12,906 nt of DNA. It comes from JAIRTY01 sp050257395. GTDB lineage: Bacteria; Actinomycetota; Actinomycetes; Streptosporangiales; Streptosporangiaceae. Position numbers and translations under genes: made by a program. Where the stretch lies: positions 1 through 12,906 of the forward strand of contig JBLMWU010000066.1 of assembly GCA_050257395.1 (NCBI GenBank). Direction: 5' to 3'. The notes under the pieces are model-generated. The model did not search any database and was not told the origin of the DNA. It worked only from the letters and a program-made list of their open reading frames with translations. Of this stretch, positions 1-6,791 are shown piece after piece. Every line of letters starts with the position of its first letter. Position 1 is the stretch's first letter.

Positions 1-1
1 G

Positions 2-931
2 GAGCTGACCTGGGTCGATCCCGACGACCCGGGCGCCTGGCGGCAGGCCGTCCGCCCCAGCACCAAGGCGTTCTTCGGCGAGACGATCGGCAACCCGGCC
101 GGGAACGTGCTGGACATCGAGGCGCTGGCGGCCATCGCGCACGAGCACGAGCTGCCGCTGATCGTGGACAACACGTTCGCGACGCCCTACCTGTGCCGCC
201 CGATCGAATGGGGCGCCGACATCGTGATCCACTCGGCGACCAAGTTCATCGGCGGCCACGGCACGAGCATCGGCGGGGTCGTCGTCGAGGCGGGCACGTT
301 CAACTGGTCCAACGGGCGGTTTCCCGTGGTCGCGGATCCCTCGCCGGCCTACCACGGCCTGCAGTTCCACGAGACGTTCGGGACCTACGGCTACCTGATG
401 AAGCTCCGGGCCGAGACCCTGCGCGACCTCGGCGCGGCGCTCTCGCCGTTCAACGCCTTCCTGTTCCTGCAGGGGCTCGAGACGCTGTCGCTGCGGATGG
501 AACGCCACGTCGGCAACGCGCTGGCGGTCGCGGAGTTCCTCGAGTCGCACGAGCTGGCGTCGAATGTGACCTACCCCGGCCTGCCCGGGAGCAGGTACCG
601 CCCGCTGGTGGAGAAGTACCTGCCGCACGGCGCCGGCGCGGTGTTCTCGTTCGACTGCGCCGGTGGCCGGGCTGGCGGGCAGGACCTGATCCGCGGCGTG
701 ACGCTCTGGTCCCACCTGGCCAATGTCGGCGACGCGAAGAGCCTGATCATCCACCCCGCCAGCACGACGCACCGCCAGCTCGGTGATGACGAGCTGCGGG
801 CGGCCGGGGTCGGCCCGGGGACGGTGCGGCTGTCGGTCGGCACCGAGTCGGTCGAGGATCTGATCTGGGACCTGAAGCAGGGTTTCGCGCTCGTCGCCGC
901 GGGAGCGGGGAAGAAGGTGGCGACGGCATGA
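2..931 (+). CDS. metY: O-acetylhomoserine sulfhydrylase (MetY), 5'-truncated by window edge
   Basis: PLP-dependent enzyme of the Cys/Met metabolism family. It makes homocysteine (or methionine) from O-acetylhomoserine and sulfide (or methanethiol) in the cytosol. The frame is open from base 2 and gives 309 residues. Family members are about 430 long, so roughly the first 120 are outside the window. An internal GTG at 107 is not the start, because the residues before it (TKAFFGETIGNPAGNV) match the family. Visible motifs are the cofactor-pocket aspartate in VDNTFATPYLCRP, the Schiff-base lysine in HSATKFIGGHGTSIGG, and the C-terminal GDAKSLIIHPASTTH and VRLSVGTE blocks typical of MetY. The conserved FETFGTYGYLMKLR stretch favours O-acetylhomoserine sulfhydrylase over cystathionine gamma-synthase. 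The stop overlaps the start of the next gene as ATGA, so the two are probably co-translated. Confidence 0.93.
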   Translation, partial: ELTWVDPDDPGAWRQAVRPSTKAFFGETIGNPAGNVLDIEALAAIAHEHELPLIVDNTFATPYLCRPIEWGADIVIHSATKFIGGHGTSIGGVVVEAGTFNWSNGRFPVVADPSPAYHGLQFHETFGTYGYLMKLRAETLRDLGAALSPFNAFLFLQGLETLSLRMERHVGNALAVAEFLESHELASNVTYPGLPGSRYRPLVEKYLPHGAGAVFSFDCAGGRAGGQDLIRGVTLWSHLANVGDAKSLIIHPASTTHRQLGDDELRAAGVGPGTVRLSVGTESVEDLIWDLKQGFALVAAGAGKKVATA

Positions 932-1416
932 CCGGGCTGGATCTCGCGCGTTACCAGGACCCGCTGACGATCCAGCGGGTGCTGCACGGCGCCAGGACGA
1001 TCGCGATCGTGGGCCTGTCCAGCAACGAGCTGCGGGCCAGCTACTTCGTCGGCTACTACCTCAAGCGGCACGGGTACCGGGTGATCCCCGTGAATCCCCG
1101 CGAGCAGGAGATCCTCGGCGAGAAGTCCTACGCGAGCCTGCTGGACATCCCCGAGCCGGTGGACGTCGTGAACGTCTTCCGCGCGCCGGATGCGCTGCCG
1201 GGCATCGCGCGGGAGGCGGTGGCGATCAAAGCCGGCACTCTCTGGTGCCAGTTCGGCGTGATCAACGCCGAGGGCGCGCGCATCGCCGAGGAGGGCGGGG
1301 TGACGGTGATCATGGACCGCTGCCTCAAGGTCGAGCACGCGCGCTACGTGGGCCGGATGCACTGGCTCGGCTTCAGCACCCAGCGCATCACGTCCGTCCG
1401 CAGCGGGCTCCAGTAG
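928..1416 (+). CDS. CoA-binding Rossmann-fold protein (CoA_binding_2 / YccU family)
   Basis: A 162-residue protein covering one CoA-binding domain like the N-terminal domain of the succinyl-CoA synthetase alpha subunit, without the ligase part. The nucleotide-binding start is TIAIVGLSSNELRASYFVGYYL (residues 24-45), followed by GYRVIPVNPRE (49-59), VDVVNVFRAPD (78-88), LWCQFGVIN (105-113) and the family signature MDRCLKVEH (129-137). Length and motif order match the stand-alone family. No catalytic residues for a full ligase are present, so a CoA or acyl-CoA sensing or binding role is likely, but the true function is unknown. It starts inside the MetY stop (ATGA), with a purine-rich GGGGAAGAAGG stretch upstream. 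This tight coupling suggests a job linked to acetylated homoserine or sulfur amino acid metabolism; that link is inference. Confidence 0.88.
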   Translation: MTGLDLARYQDPLTIQRVLHGARTIAIVGLSSNELRASYFVGYYLKRHGYRVIPVNPREQEILGEKSYASLLDIPEPVDVVNVFRAPDALPGIAREAVAIKAGTLWCQFGVINAEGARIAEEGGVTVIMDRCLKVEHARYVGRMHWLGFSTQRITSVRSGLQ

Positions 1417-1429
1417 GCCCTTCAGCGTG

Positions 1430-1451
1430 CCCGGCGGCGGCTCAGGCCGGG
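1430..1451. terminator. Weak bidirectional hairpin between convergent genes
   Basis: Inverted repeat CCCGGC (1430-1435) and GCCGGG (1446-1451) with a 10-base loop, between the + strand CoA-binding gene and the - strand GH2 gene and overlapping the last codons of the latter. No T-run follows on either strand, so termination is only suggested by position. Confidence 0.25.
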
Positions 1452-4396
1452 ATGTCGATCTTGGGAACGTTCCAGCCGGAGACGCTGACCACCGGGGCCG
1501 CGCCCTGCAGGTCAGCGGAGCTCCAGGTGACGGTCAGCGTCTGGGACTCGCCCGGGAACAGCGTGATGTCGTTGCCCTGCCAGGTCGAGGACTGCAGCTC
1601 GTTGTCACCGGGCAGTTCCTGGCCGCTGGCGGTGCCGCGCCGGATGTCGGCCCGCAGCAGGAACGCGACGGCCGAGCCCGAAGGGTTGGTGATGGTGACG
1701 GTGGTGGCCCGGTCAGCGCCGCCGGGCCCGGCCTGGCTGACCGTGCTGGCGGTCGCCGTGACCGGGGACTGCGGCAGCATCTGCAGGCCGGTGAGGTTCG
1801 CATACTGGGAGACGGTGCCCTGCGGCTGGCCCAGCGTCTTGGACCAGTTCACGACGTCGGGCTGGGTGGACAGCCAGTAGACGTTGCGGTCGGCCAGGGT
1901 CCCGTTCTGCTTGAGCTGGAGTTCCACGAAGTAGGTCCCGGCCGGGCTGGACGGCACCTTCGGGGTGAGCACGCTGGTGCGCACCTGCTGGCTGGCCAGG
2001 CTGATGCTGCCCGCGGTCTGGTCGTCCAGGACGGTACCGGCCAGGTTCCAGACCTTCGCCTCCACCGACAGGCCGGACTGGGTGGTGTTGCTGAGGTTGT
2101 CCAGGGTGACCGTGCCGCTGTCCAGGGCGTAGATCGCGTGCAGGCTGCGGTTCGCCTCCTGGGCGCCGAAGTAGCTGCCGGCCTGGTCGCCGTCGCTGTT
2201 GTACAGGTTCCACAGCAGGCTCGGCCAGCCCTTGTTCATCTGCCAGTAGATGGTGCCGGTGGACGGCAGCGGTGCGGCGCCAGCGTGGGCGATGAACGCC
2301 TCGAACTGCGCCCGGGTGTCCTCGTAGCCCTGGGCCTGTGCCTCCTCGACGTACTGGGACAGGCTGGACCACTGGCCGTACCTGCTGCTCAGCGCCGCGT
2401 CGAAGTGGCACAGGGTGCCGAAGGAGTAGCCGGTCTTGCAGCGCGGCTCATAGTTCAGGTGGTACTGGCTGGATTTCGGGTTCTGCCACAGGTTCGACAG
2501 GTCGCCCGCTGACATGAACCTGTTCAGCGAGTCCAGGGTGGGAACGGTGTCGCCGGCGCTTTCCTCGCTGTCGTACCCCCAGGCCGCGCCCGCGTTGGTC
2601 ACCGTGGTGTCGGTCCCGAGATGGGTGGTGTCGTACCAGTAGTCCGGCGGCACCCAGTCGTAGGGGCCCTCCTTCTGTCCCGAGACGCCGAGCGTCGGGG
2701 TCGACTTGTACTCCGCCGAGGCGATCAGCGGGGTCTGCGGATAGAAGTCCGCGTTCGTGAATCCGGTGATCGACACCGACTCCTGCTGGCTGCTCGGCTG
2801 GTTGTCGCTCCACTGGAAGCTGAACACGCTCGGGTGGTTGCGCAGGTTCGTCCCGATGGTCTGCGCAGAGTTCTGCAGCACGTTCAGCTGCGCCTGGGTC
2901 AGGCTGCCGCTGACCTCCCAGGCGTCGCAGCACTGGAACCCGCCGTTGACCAGGATGCCGGCGGCGTCCATCTGCCCGAACCAGTCGGCGGGCATGATGT
3001 GGCCCTCAAGCCTGATCGTGTTGACCCCCATGTTCTTCATCAGCGCGATCTGCCTGACCGTGTCCGCGGCGGAGTAGTGCAGGAAAAGGTTCGGGTCGTA
3101 GCCGCCGCCCCGGATCACGATCGGCACACCGTTGATCTTGAACGCCCGGGCGCCGCCCGGCTCGATCGCGTTCGATCCGGTCAGGTACGAGGTCACCGTC
3201 CTGATCCCGAACGTCTCACTCGTGGAGTTGTCCTGGGTGCCGCCCTGCGCGACCGACACGCCCAGGGTGTAGAGCGGCTGGGCACCGAGCTGGTACGGCC
3301 ACCAGACCTGCGGGCTGGTGATCGTCAGGTTCGGGAACGCGCCCGGCGTGAACGAGACGGTCTGGGTCGTGCCGGCCGGGACGGTGACGCTCTGGCTGTC
3401 CGTGACCGGCGTGCCGGTGCCGGGCGGCGTGATGGTCGCGGTCACCGTGCCGGTCTGGGCGGTGGTGGTGCTGTTGGTGACGTCGGTCCTGACGGTTAGC
3501 GCGGCGCTGGACAGGTTCGCGGCGTCGCTCTGGTTGACGTGTGAGTTGCCGACGGCGAGCGCCCCGTCGACCTGGAGCTGGACCGGGAACTGGATGCCGG
3601 TGTTGTTGTCGGGCGGGATCTGCGTCCAGTCGACGTTGTCCAGCGTGTACATGCTGGCCGGGTCGTTCGGGTTGACCTCGATCGCCAGCGAGTTCGTCCC
3701 GGAGCGGGCGAGACCGGTGATGTTGAACGTAAACCGCGTGTAGCCGCCTGTCACGGCCGCTGAGGTGGCCACCTCGGTTCCGTTCACCCAGACGTTCGCC
3801 GAGCCGATCACCCCGTTGACGATGAGCGTGGCGGTCTGGCCGGGTGCCAGGTTCGGCGTGAAGTCGGTGCGCCACCACCAGGGCACGCTGAACTCGCTGA
3901 CCGAGTCGGGGCCGATCTTGCTCATGAAGCCGTAGCACGACTGCATGTTGCTGGAGAAGAAGACGCTGTGCGGGCTGCTGGTGCCCTGGTTCACCGGCTG
4001 CAGCGCGGTGTCCCCCGGGCACCGGCCGTTCTGCGCCAGGGCTTCGATCTCGGTGCCCGGCGCGCCGGCGTCGTCGTTGGTGACCGGCAGCCAGCTGCTG
4101 GTGCTGAAGCCGGGCGTGGAAATCTGCGCGCCGGACTGGGTGGCGACCGCGCTGCTCTGCACCTGCCAGCCGTTGCTGCCCAGGTTGGCGACGTCGCTGG
4201 CCCCGGTGTCCGACGGCGAGGCCGGGCCGGCCGCGGCAGTGCGGGCGGCAGCCGCGCGGGCAGGCGCGGGCGGATGGCCGTGCGGGGTGGCGGCGGCCGG
4301 CGTTCCCGGCGCGCCCGTTAACAGCCAGGCGAGGGTGGTGGCCGACACGACGGCCGCGGCCCAGCGGGCGCGGCGGGGCGGAATGGTTCGTCTCAT
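1442..4396 (-). CDS. csxA: Secreted exo-beta-D-glucosaminidase, glycoside hydrolase family 2 (CsxA type)
   Basis: Predicted to release D-glucosamine from the non-reducing end of chitosan oligosaccharides outside the cell. The protein is 984 residues. It has an N-terminal signal peptide: RRARW, then a hydrophobic core at about residues 12-30, with likely cleavage near 36. A sugar-binding beta domain (about 70-270) and an Ig-like domain (about 295-400) precede the TIM barrel (about 420-755), which carries GVNTIRLEGH (457-466), GGFQCCDAWE (485-494), FQWSDNQP and KEGPYDWVPPDYWY. By family alignment from memory, the acid/base is D531 (SDN) and the nucleophile E611 in YDSEESAGDTVPTLDSL, matching the D469/E541 pair of Amycolatopsis CsxA. 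YWQMNKGWPSLLWNLY (717-732) is also typical. C-terminal beta-sandwich domains follow; no carbohydrate-binding module is recognised. The ATG at 4396 has AGGAG nine bases upstream. The gene stands alone, and its promoter and operator are listed separately. Confidence 0.93.
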   Translation of the reverse strand: MRRTIPPRRARWAAAVVSATTLAWLLTGAPGTPAAATPHGHPPAPARAAAARTAAAGPASPSDTGASDVANLGSNGWQVQSSAVATQSGAQISTPGFSTSSWLPVTNDDAGAPGTEIEALAQNGRCPGDTALQPVNQGTSSPHSVFFSSNMQSCYGFMSKIGPDSVSEFSVPWWWRTDFTPNLAPGQTATLIVNGVIGSANVWVNGTEVATSAAVTGGYTRFTFNITGLARSGTNSLAIEVNPNDPASMYTLDNVDWTQIPPDNNTGIQFPVQLQVDGALAVGNSHVNQSDAANLSSAALTVRTDVTNSTTTAQTGTVTATITPPGTGTPVTDSQSVTVPAGTTQTVSFTPGAFPNLTITSPQVWWPYQLGAQPLYTLGVSVAQGGTQDNSTSETFGIRTVTSYLTGSNAIEPGGARAFKINGVPIVIRGGGYDPNLFLHYSAADTVRQIALMKNMGVNTIRLEGHIMPADWFGQMDAAGILVNGGFQCCDAWEVSGSLTQAQLNVLQNSAQTIGTNLRNHPSVFSFQWSDNQPSSQQESVSITGFTNADFYPQTPLIASAEYKSTPTLGVSGQKEGPYDWVPPDYWYDTTHLGTDTTVTNAGAAWGYDSEESAGDTVPTLDSLNRFMSAGDLSNLWQNPKSSQYHLNYEPRCKTGYSFGTLCHFDAALSSRYGQWSSLSQYVEEAQAQGYEDTRAQFEAFIAHAGAAPLPSTGTIYWQMNKGWPSLLWNLYNSDGDQAGSYFGAQEANRSLHAIYALDSGTVTLDNLSNTTQSGLSVEAKVWNLAGTVLDDQTAGSISLASQQVRTSVLTPKVPSSPAGTYFVELQLKQNGTLADRNVYWLSTQPDVVNWSKTLGQPQGTVSQYANLTGLQMLPQSPVTATASTVSQAGPGGADRATTVTITNPSGSAVAFLLRADIRRGTASGQELPGDNELQSSTWQGNDITLFPGESQTLTVTWSSADLQGAAPVVSVSGWNVPKIDIPA

Positions 4397-4414
4397 CGCT
4401 GGCCACTCCTGTCC

Positions 4415-4431
4415 CGCGGCAGTGTGCCGCG
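4415..4431 (-). promoter_or_regulatory. Leader hairpin next to the csxA ribosome binding site
   Basis: A perfect 7-bp stem (CGCGGCA / TGCCGCG, loop of 3) lies in the untranslated leader of the GH2 mRNA. It ends four bases before the AGGAG at 4410-4406. It could protect the 5' end or modulate initiation; no regulatory role is shown. Confidence 0.4.
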
Positions 4432-4460
4432 ACCGGCGGGCGCCTCGGCTGGGAAGTCAA

Positions 4461-4485
4461 TTAGTTCGTAATCTTTCCAAACAAA
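4461..4485. promoter_or_regulatory. Operator-like imperfect palindrome over the csxA promoter
   Basis: A 25-base imperfect palindrome in an A/T-rich island. On the - strand it reads as TTnGTTnGnAA, a 3-base centre, then TTnCnAACnAA, with 8 of 11 arm positions paired. It covers the -10 hexamer and most of the spacer, which is where a repressor would block transcription. The GTTtGGAAA half resembles operators of sugar-responsive LacI- or ROK-family repressors. The regulator is not in this window. Confidence 0.5.
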
Positions 4486-4493
4486 TCTGTCAA
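4465..4493 (-). promoter_or_regulatory. csxA promoter, -35 TTGACA and -10 TACGAA
   Basis: On the - strand, TTGACA (4493-4488, a perfect -35 for the housekeeping sigma factor), a 17-base spacer and TACGAA (4470-4465). Transcription would start near 4458, about 62 bases before the GH2 ATG. The A/T-rich patch stands out sharply from its surroundings. Confidence 0.6.
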
Positions 4494-4539
4494 GAGACCG
4501 GGGGCCGCGGCGGCGGGCCAGCATGGCAAGATCCACCGC

Positions 4540-5454
4540 ATGACCCTGCTGTCCTCCCGGGTGCGGCCGGTCCTCACCGGGTACCCGGAGCTGATCGCGG
4601 TGCTCGCGGCCGCGGTCCTCGGCCTGTCAGTGCAGCCGCCACTGGCCTGGCTCGCCGGGCACCAGGGGATCAGTGTCCTGCTTGCCATCCTGGTCTTCGC
4701 CACCGCGCTGACCATCGAGCCCGCCGCGCTGCGCCGCGTGGCCACCGCATGGCGCCCCCTGCTGGCGGCCCTGGCCGCCGGGATCACCGTGCTCCCGGCA
4801 CTGTCCTGGCTGGCCGCCCAGCTGGTTGCCCCGGGGCCGTTGCGCTACGGGGTCATGGCAGCGGGCCTGGCCCCGTGCGAGATCGCCTCCGTGGCCACCA
4901 CGGCCATGGCGGGCGGGGAGGCCGCCCTGGCTGCCGGGCTGCTCATCGGCTCCACGGTCATCACGGTCGCGGCCGCCGGGCCCATCCTCACCCTCGAAGC
5001 CGGTCACGCCACGGTCAGCCCCGGCCACATCATCGCCAGCCTGGCCCTCGTGGTCGCGCTCCCGCTGGCCGCCGGCCTCCTGCTGCGGGCCCGGGTCCCC
5101 CTCGCGGCCCGCGCCGAACGGGGCGCCGCCGTCACGGCGATGGCCGCCGTCGCCGCCCTCGTCGCCCTCATCGCCGCCGAAGTCCACCTCTCGGCCCGCT
5201 ATCTCACCGTCACGCTCGCCCTGGCAGTGTTCCTCACCGGATCGGCCCTCACCGGCCGCTTCCTCGGCTCCCGCACCGCCCGGCCAGTGTCCACCGCCTT
5301 GCTGCTGACGGCCTCCATGCGTGACTTCGCCATCGCGGCCGCACTCGCGGCCGCCGCCTTCGGCCCAGCCGCGGCTGCGCCCCTCGGCGTGTACGGCATC
5401 CTGGTGCTCATCTGGGGCACCGCCTCCGCCGGCCTGCTGCGCCAGCAGAACTGA
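4540..5454 (+). CDS. Bile acid:sodium symporter (SBF/BASS) superfamily transporter
   Basis: A very hydrophobic 304-residue membrane protein with about nine or ten helices, the usual length for the BASS fold. Recognisable blocks are FATALTIEPAALR (53-65), the core-domain segment GLAPCEIASVATTAMAGGEAALAAG (from 109), and SMRDFAIAAALA (259-270), which corresponds to the conserved G-(M/I)-(Q/R)-(N/D) crossover helix of SBF proteins. The canonical bile-acid P-G-G-x-x-S-N stretch is replaced by APCEIASV, so this belongs to a divergent branch and its substrate (organic anion or other) cannot be stated. No strong ribosome binding site is visible before the ATG, and its promoter is not clear either. 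It is divergent from csxA across a 143-base gap and converges on the CDF gene with 13 bases between stops. Confidence 0.75.
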   Translation: MTLLSSRVRPVLTGYPELIAVLAAAVLGLSVQPPLAWLAGHQGISVLLAILVFATALTIEPAALRRVATAWRPLLAALAAGITVLPALSWLAAQLVAPGPLRYGVMAAGLAPCEIASVATTAMAGGEAALAAGLLIGSTVITVAAAGPILTLEAGHATVSPGHIIASLALVVALPLAAGLLLRARVPLAARAERGAAVTAMAAVAALVALIAAEVHLSARYLTVTLALAVFLTGSALTGRFLGSRTARPVSTALLLTASMRDFAIAAALAAAAFGPAAAAPLGVYGILVLIWGTASAGLLRQQN

Positions 5455-5461
5455 CCGGGCT

Positions 5462-5485
5462 CACGCCTCAGGGGTGGGTGGCGTG
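5462..5485. terminator. Hairpin between convergent transporter genes
   Basis: Perfect 6-bp inverted repeat CACGCC (5462-5467) / GGCGTG (5480-5485), loop of 12, spanning the stop codon of the CDF gene and lying eight bases after the SBF stop. There is no T-run. A shared terminator is plausible from position only. Confidence 0.3.
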
Positions 5486-6379
5486 TTCGTGGTCGGCGTG
5501 GCTCGCCGGCTCGAATTGAATCGTGCTGTGCTCGACGTCGAAGTGCCCCGCCAGGCACTGCTGCAGCTGGTCGAGCAGTTCCGGCAGGTGCCGGTCCTCG
5601 AAACAGGAGTCGTCCACCACTACGTGGGCGGTCAGGACCGGCAGGGTGCTGGCCACCGCGGTGGCGTGCAGGTCGTGCACGCCCTGCACGTGCTCGACGG
5701 CCAGGAGGTGGGCCCGGACTTCGGTCAGGTCCACGTCCCTGGGGGTGGCCTCCATCAGCACCCGCACCGCTTCGCGCAGCAGCTGGACGGTGCGCGGGAC
5801 GATCAGCATCCCGATCAGCAGCGAGGCGACCGGGTCGGCCCGGGTCCAGCTGGTCAGTGCGATGACCGCCGCTGCGGCCAGGACCGCCGCCGCACCGAGT
5901 GCGTCGCTGGCGACCTCCAGCAATGCCGCGCGGGTGCTGAGGTTGCCGCCCCGCAGCCGGGACAGCACCAGCACCGACACCAGGCTGCCGGCCAGCGCGA
6001 TCACGCCGAAGACCACCATCACCCCGGGGGTCACCGGAGGCGGTGTGATCAGCCGGCGGATCGCCTCGGCCAGCACAAACCCGCCCACCGCCAGCAGCAC
6101 CGCCGCCTGCGCGGCCGCGGCCAGCACCTCCGCGCGCAGATACCCCCAGGTCCGGGTGTCGGAGACCGGGCGGGCAGCCAGCACGGTGGCGGTCAGCGCC
6201 AGGCCCAGCCCGGCCACATCACTGAGCATGTGCCCGGCATCAGCCAGCAGCGCCAGTGATCCCGACAGAAACGCGCCGGTGACCTCGGCGGCCAGGACCG
6301 CCGAGGAGATCGCCAGCACCACCGTCAGCGCCCGCCGCTGCCCCGGGCCCGGGGCGCCGTGGCTGTGGCCGCCGCTCAC
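5468..6379 (-). CDS. Cation diffusion facilitator (CDF) metal efflux transporter
   Basis: Proton-coupled exporter of divalent metal such as zinc in the cytoplasmic membrane, 303 residues. It has a His-containing N-terminus (SGGHSHG), six predicted helices (about 18-38, 45-67, 85-107, 118-138, 152-173, 181-199) and a cytosolic domain from 205 with RDVDLTEVRAHL and VQGVHDLHAT. The C-terminal tail is His-rich (SHADHEHATH). Helix 2 carries the metal site DAGHMLSD (H50, D54). Helix 5 has E155-V-A-S-D159, where CzcD/ZitB proteins usually have H-x-x-x-D. The GTG start at 6379 is chosen because AGGAG lies eight bases upstream and the CDF family begins here. An in-frame ATG at 6496 with GGAAGG eight bases upstream would add 39 residues and is a possible alternative. 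Metal specificity is uncertain. Confidence 0.9.
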   Translation of the reverse strand: MSGGHSHGAPGPGQRRALTVVLAISSAVLAAEVTGAFLSGSLALLADAGHMLSDVAGLGLALTATVLAARPVSDTRTWGYLRAEVLAAAAQAAVLLAVGGFVLAEAIRRLITPPPVTPGVMVVFGVIALAGSLVSVLVLSRLRGGNLSTRAALLEVASDALGAAAVLAAAAVIALTSWTRADPVASLLIGMLIVPRTVQLLREAVRVLMEATPRDVDLTEVRAHLLAVEHVQGVHDLHATAVASTLPVLTAHVVVDDSCFEDRHLPELLDQLQQCLAGHFDVEHSTIQFEPASHADHEHATHP

Positions 6380-6387
6380 GCGCCCAG

Positions 6388-6392
6388 CTCCT
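6388..6392 (-). promoter_or_regulatory. Ribosome binding site AGGAG deciding the CDF start
   Basis: AGGAG on the - strand, eight bases before the GTG at 6379. It supports this start over the longer in-frame ATG at 6496. Confidence 0.6.
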
Positions 6393-6448
6393 GCCCGGCG
6401 GTTCCGCCGTAGACCGCCACCAGCCGATGCTACTGCGCAGGGCCCGTA

Positions 6449-6464
6449 CCCGGCCGAAGCCGGG
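6449..6464. other. Short strong hairpin upstream of the CDF gene
   Basis: Perfect 6-bp stem CCCGGC / GCCGGG closing a four-base CGAA (+ strand) loop, in the 5' region of the CDF gene and of whatever is read rightward. No downstream T-run. Function unknown. Confidence 0.3.
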
Positions 6465-6494
6465 GTTTCGTCCTGCCAGCAGTGGAGAATCTGC

Positions 6495-6791
6495 ATGTCA
6501 GCGGCCTTCCGGCGAGGCCTCCCGGGGGAAACTATGCGACCTCGCGTCTCGGTACGCGCCCGCCTGGCATCGATTCTGGTGGGCACCGCCGCCGTGACCG
6601 GCCTGGGTGCCTGCGGGCCCGGGCCCGGCCCCGGCGCTGCGGGGACCGGCCCCCAGCCCATCGTCATCGGGGCACCACATTCCGGGTCCGGCTCCCGGTG
6701 GGCGAAGCCGGGCGGGCTGCCGGCAGCACCGGGGAGTACGGCAGCACCGGGGATCCCGGCTGACCGGGGGATGGCGCAATCGTCAGGGTGA
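6495..6791 (+). CDS. Possible small lipoprotein (alternative reading of a decayed region)
   Basis: An open frame of 98 residues from an ATG with GGAG seven bases upstream; an inner ATG lies at 6534. From the inner start it reads as a lipoprotein signal: MRPRVSVRAR, a hydrophobic core and the lipobox LGAC, giving a mature Gly/Pro-rich peptide of about 59 residues with no recognised domain. Against it: the mature part is low complexity, contains rarer codons, and overlaps in another frame a stretch that resembles the end of a histidine kinase. I consider it less likely than the remnant interpretation of the same bases given in the next entry. The stop lies inside the first copy of the direct repeat that precedes the zinc-finger gene. 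Confidence 0.3.
   Translation: MSAAFRRGLPGETMRPRVSVRARLASILVGTAAVTGLGACGPGPGPGAAGTGPQPIVIGAPHSGSGSRWAKPGGLPAAPGSTAAPGIPADRGMAQSSG
6534..6763 (+). pseudogene. Possible remnant of a sensor histidine kinase (two ends, middle deleted)
   Basis: The left end reads MRPRVSVRARLASILVG from 6534, which looks like the basic start and first membrane helix of an actinobacterial sensor kinase (R-x-S-V-R-A-R-L). In a different frame, about 6680-6763 reads GTTFRVRLPVGEAG and then a short tail to a TGA. GTTFxVRLP is the usual last strand of the kinase ATPase domain (after G-x-G-T-T-F). If both are real, the sensor, dimerisation, H-box and most of the ATPase domain (about 400 codons) have been lost with a frameshift. 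The match is short, so this is a moderate-confidence reading. No partner response regulator is in the window. Confidence 0.37.
6721..6753 (+). repeat. 15-base direct repeat, 18-base period
   Basis: CGGCAGCACCGGGGA occurs at 6721-6735 and, identical, at 6739-6753. The 18-base period keeps frame and encodes a six-residue repeat (GSTGEY, GSTGDP) in the kinase-like frame, as often seen in variable protein tails. Confidence 0.8.

Noticed and set aside
571..1362. Long open frame on the - strand opposite metY and the CoA-binding gene
   Set aside because: It is antisense to two clearly recognised genes; its residues are Arg/Pro/Ala-rich with no family motif, as expected in very GC-rich DNA.
3216..4460. 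414-codon frame on the - strand overlapping the GH2 gene
   Set aside because: A shifted frame of csxA. Composition is Arg/Gly/His-rich without domains, and the true frame carries signal peptide, promoter and catalytic motifs.
3945..5324. 459-codon frame on the + strand spanning the csxA start and the SBF gene
   Set aside because: It crosses a clear - strand promoter and overlaps the SBF gene in the wrong frame. It has no recognisable motif.
6616..6640. GGGCCC/CCGG-rich run as a structured element
   Set aside because: Low-complexity Gly-Pro coding-like sequence typical of this base composition; many equivalent pairings and no specific fold.
5523..6791. 422-codon + strand frame antisense to the CDF gene
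   Set aside because: Ser/Thr/Arg-rich shadow of the CDF gene; only its last part (from 6495) is considered, as a possible lipoprotein or kinase remnant.
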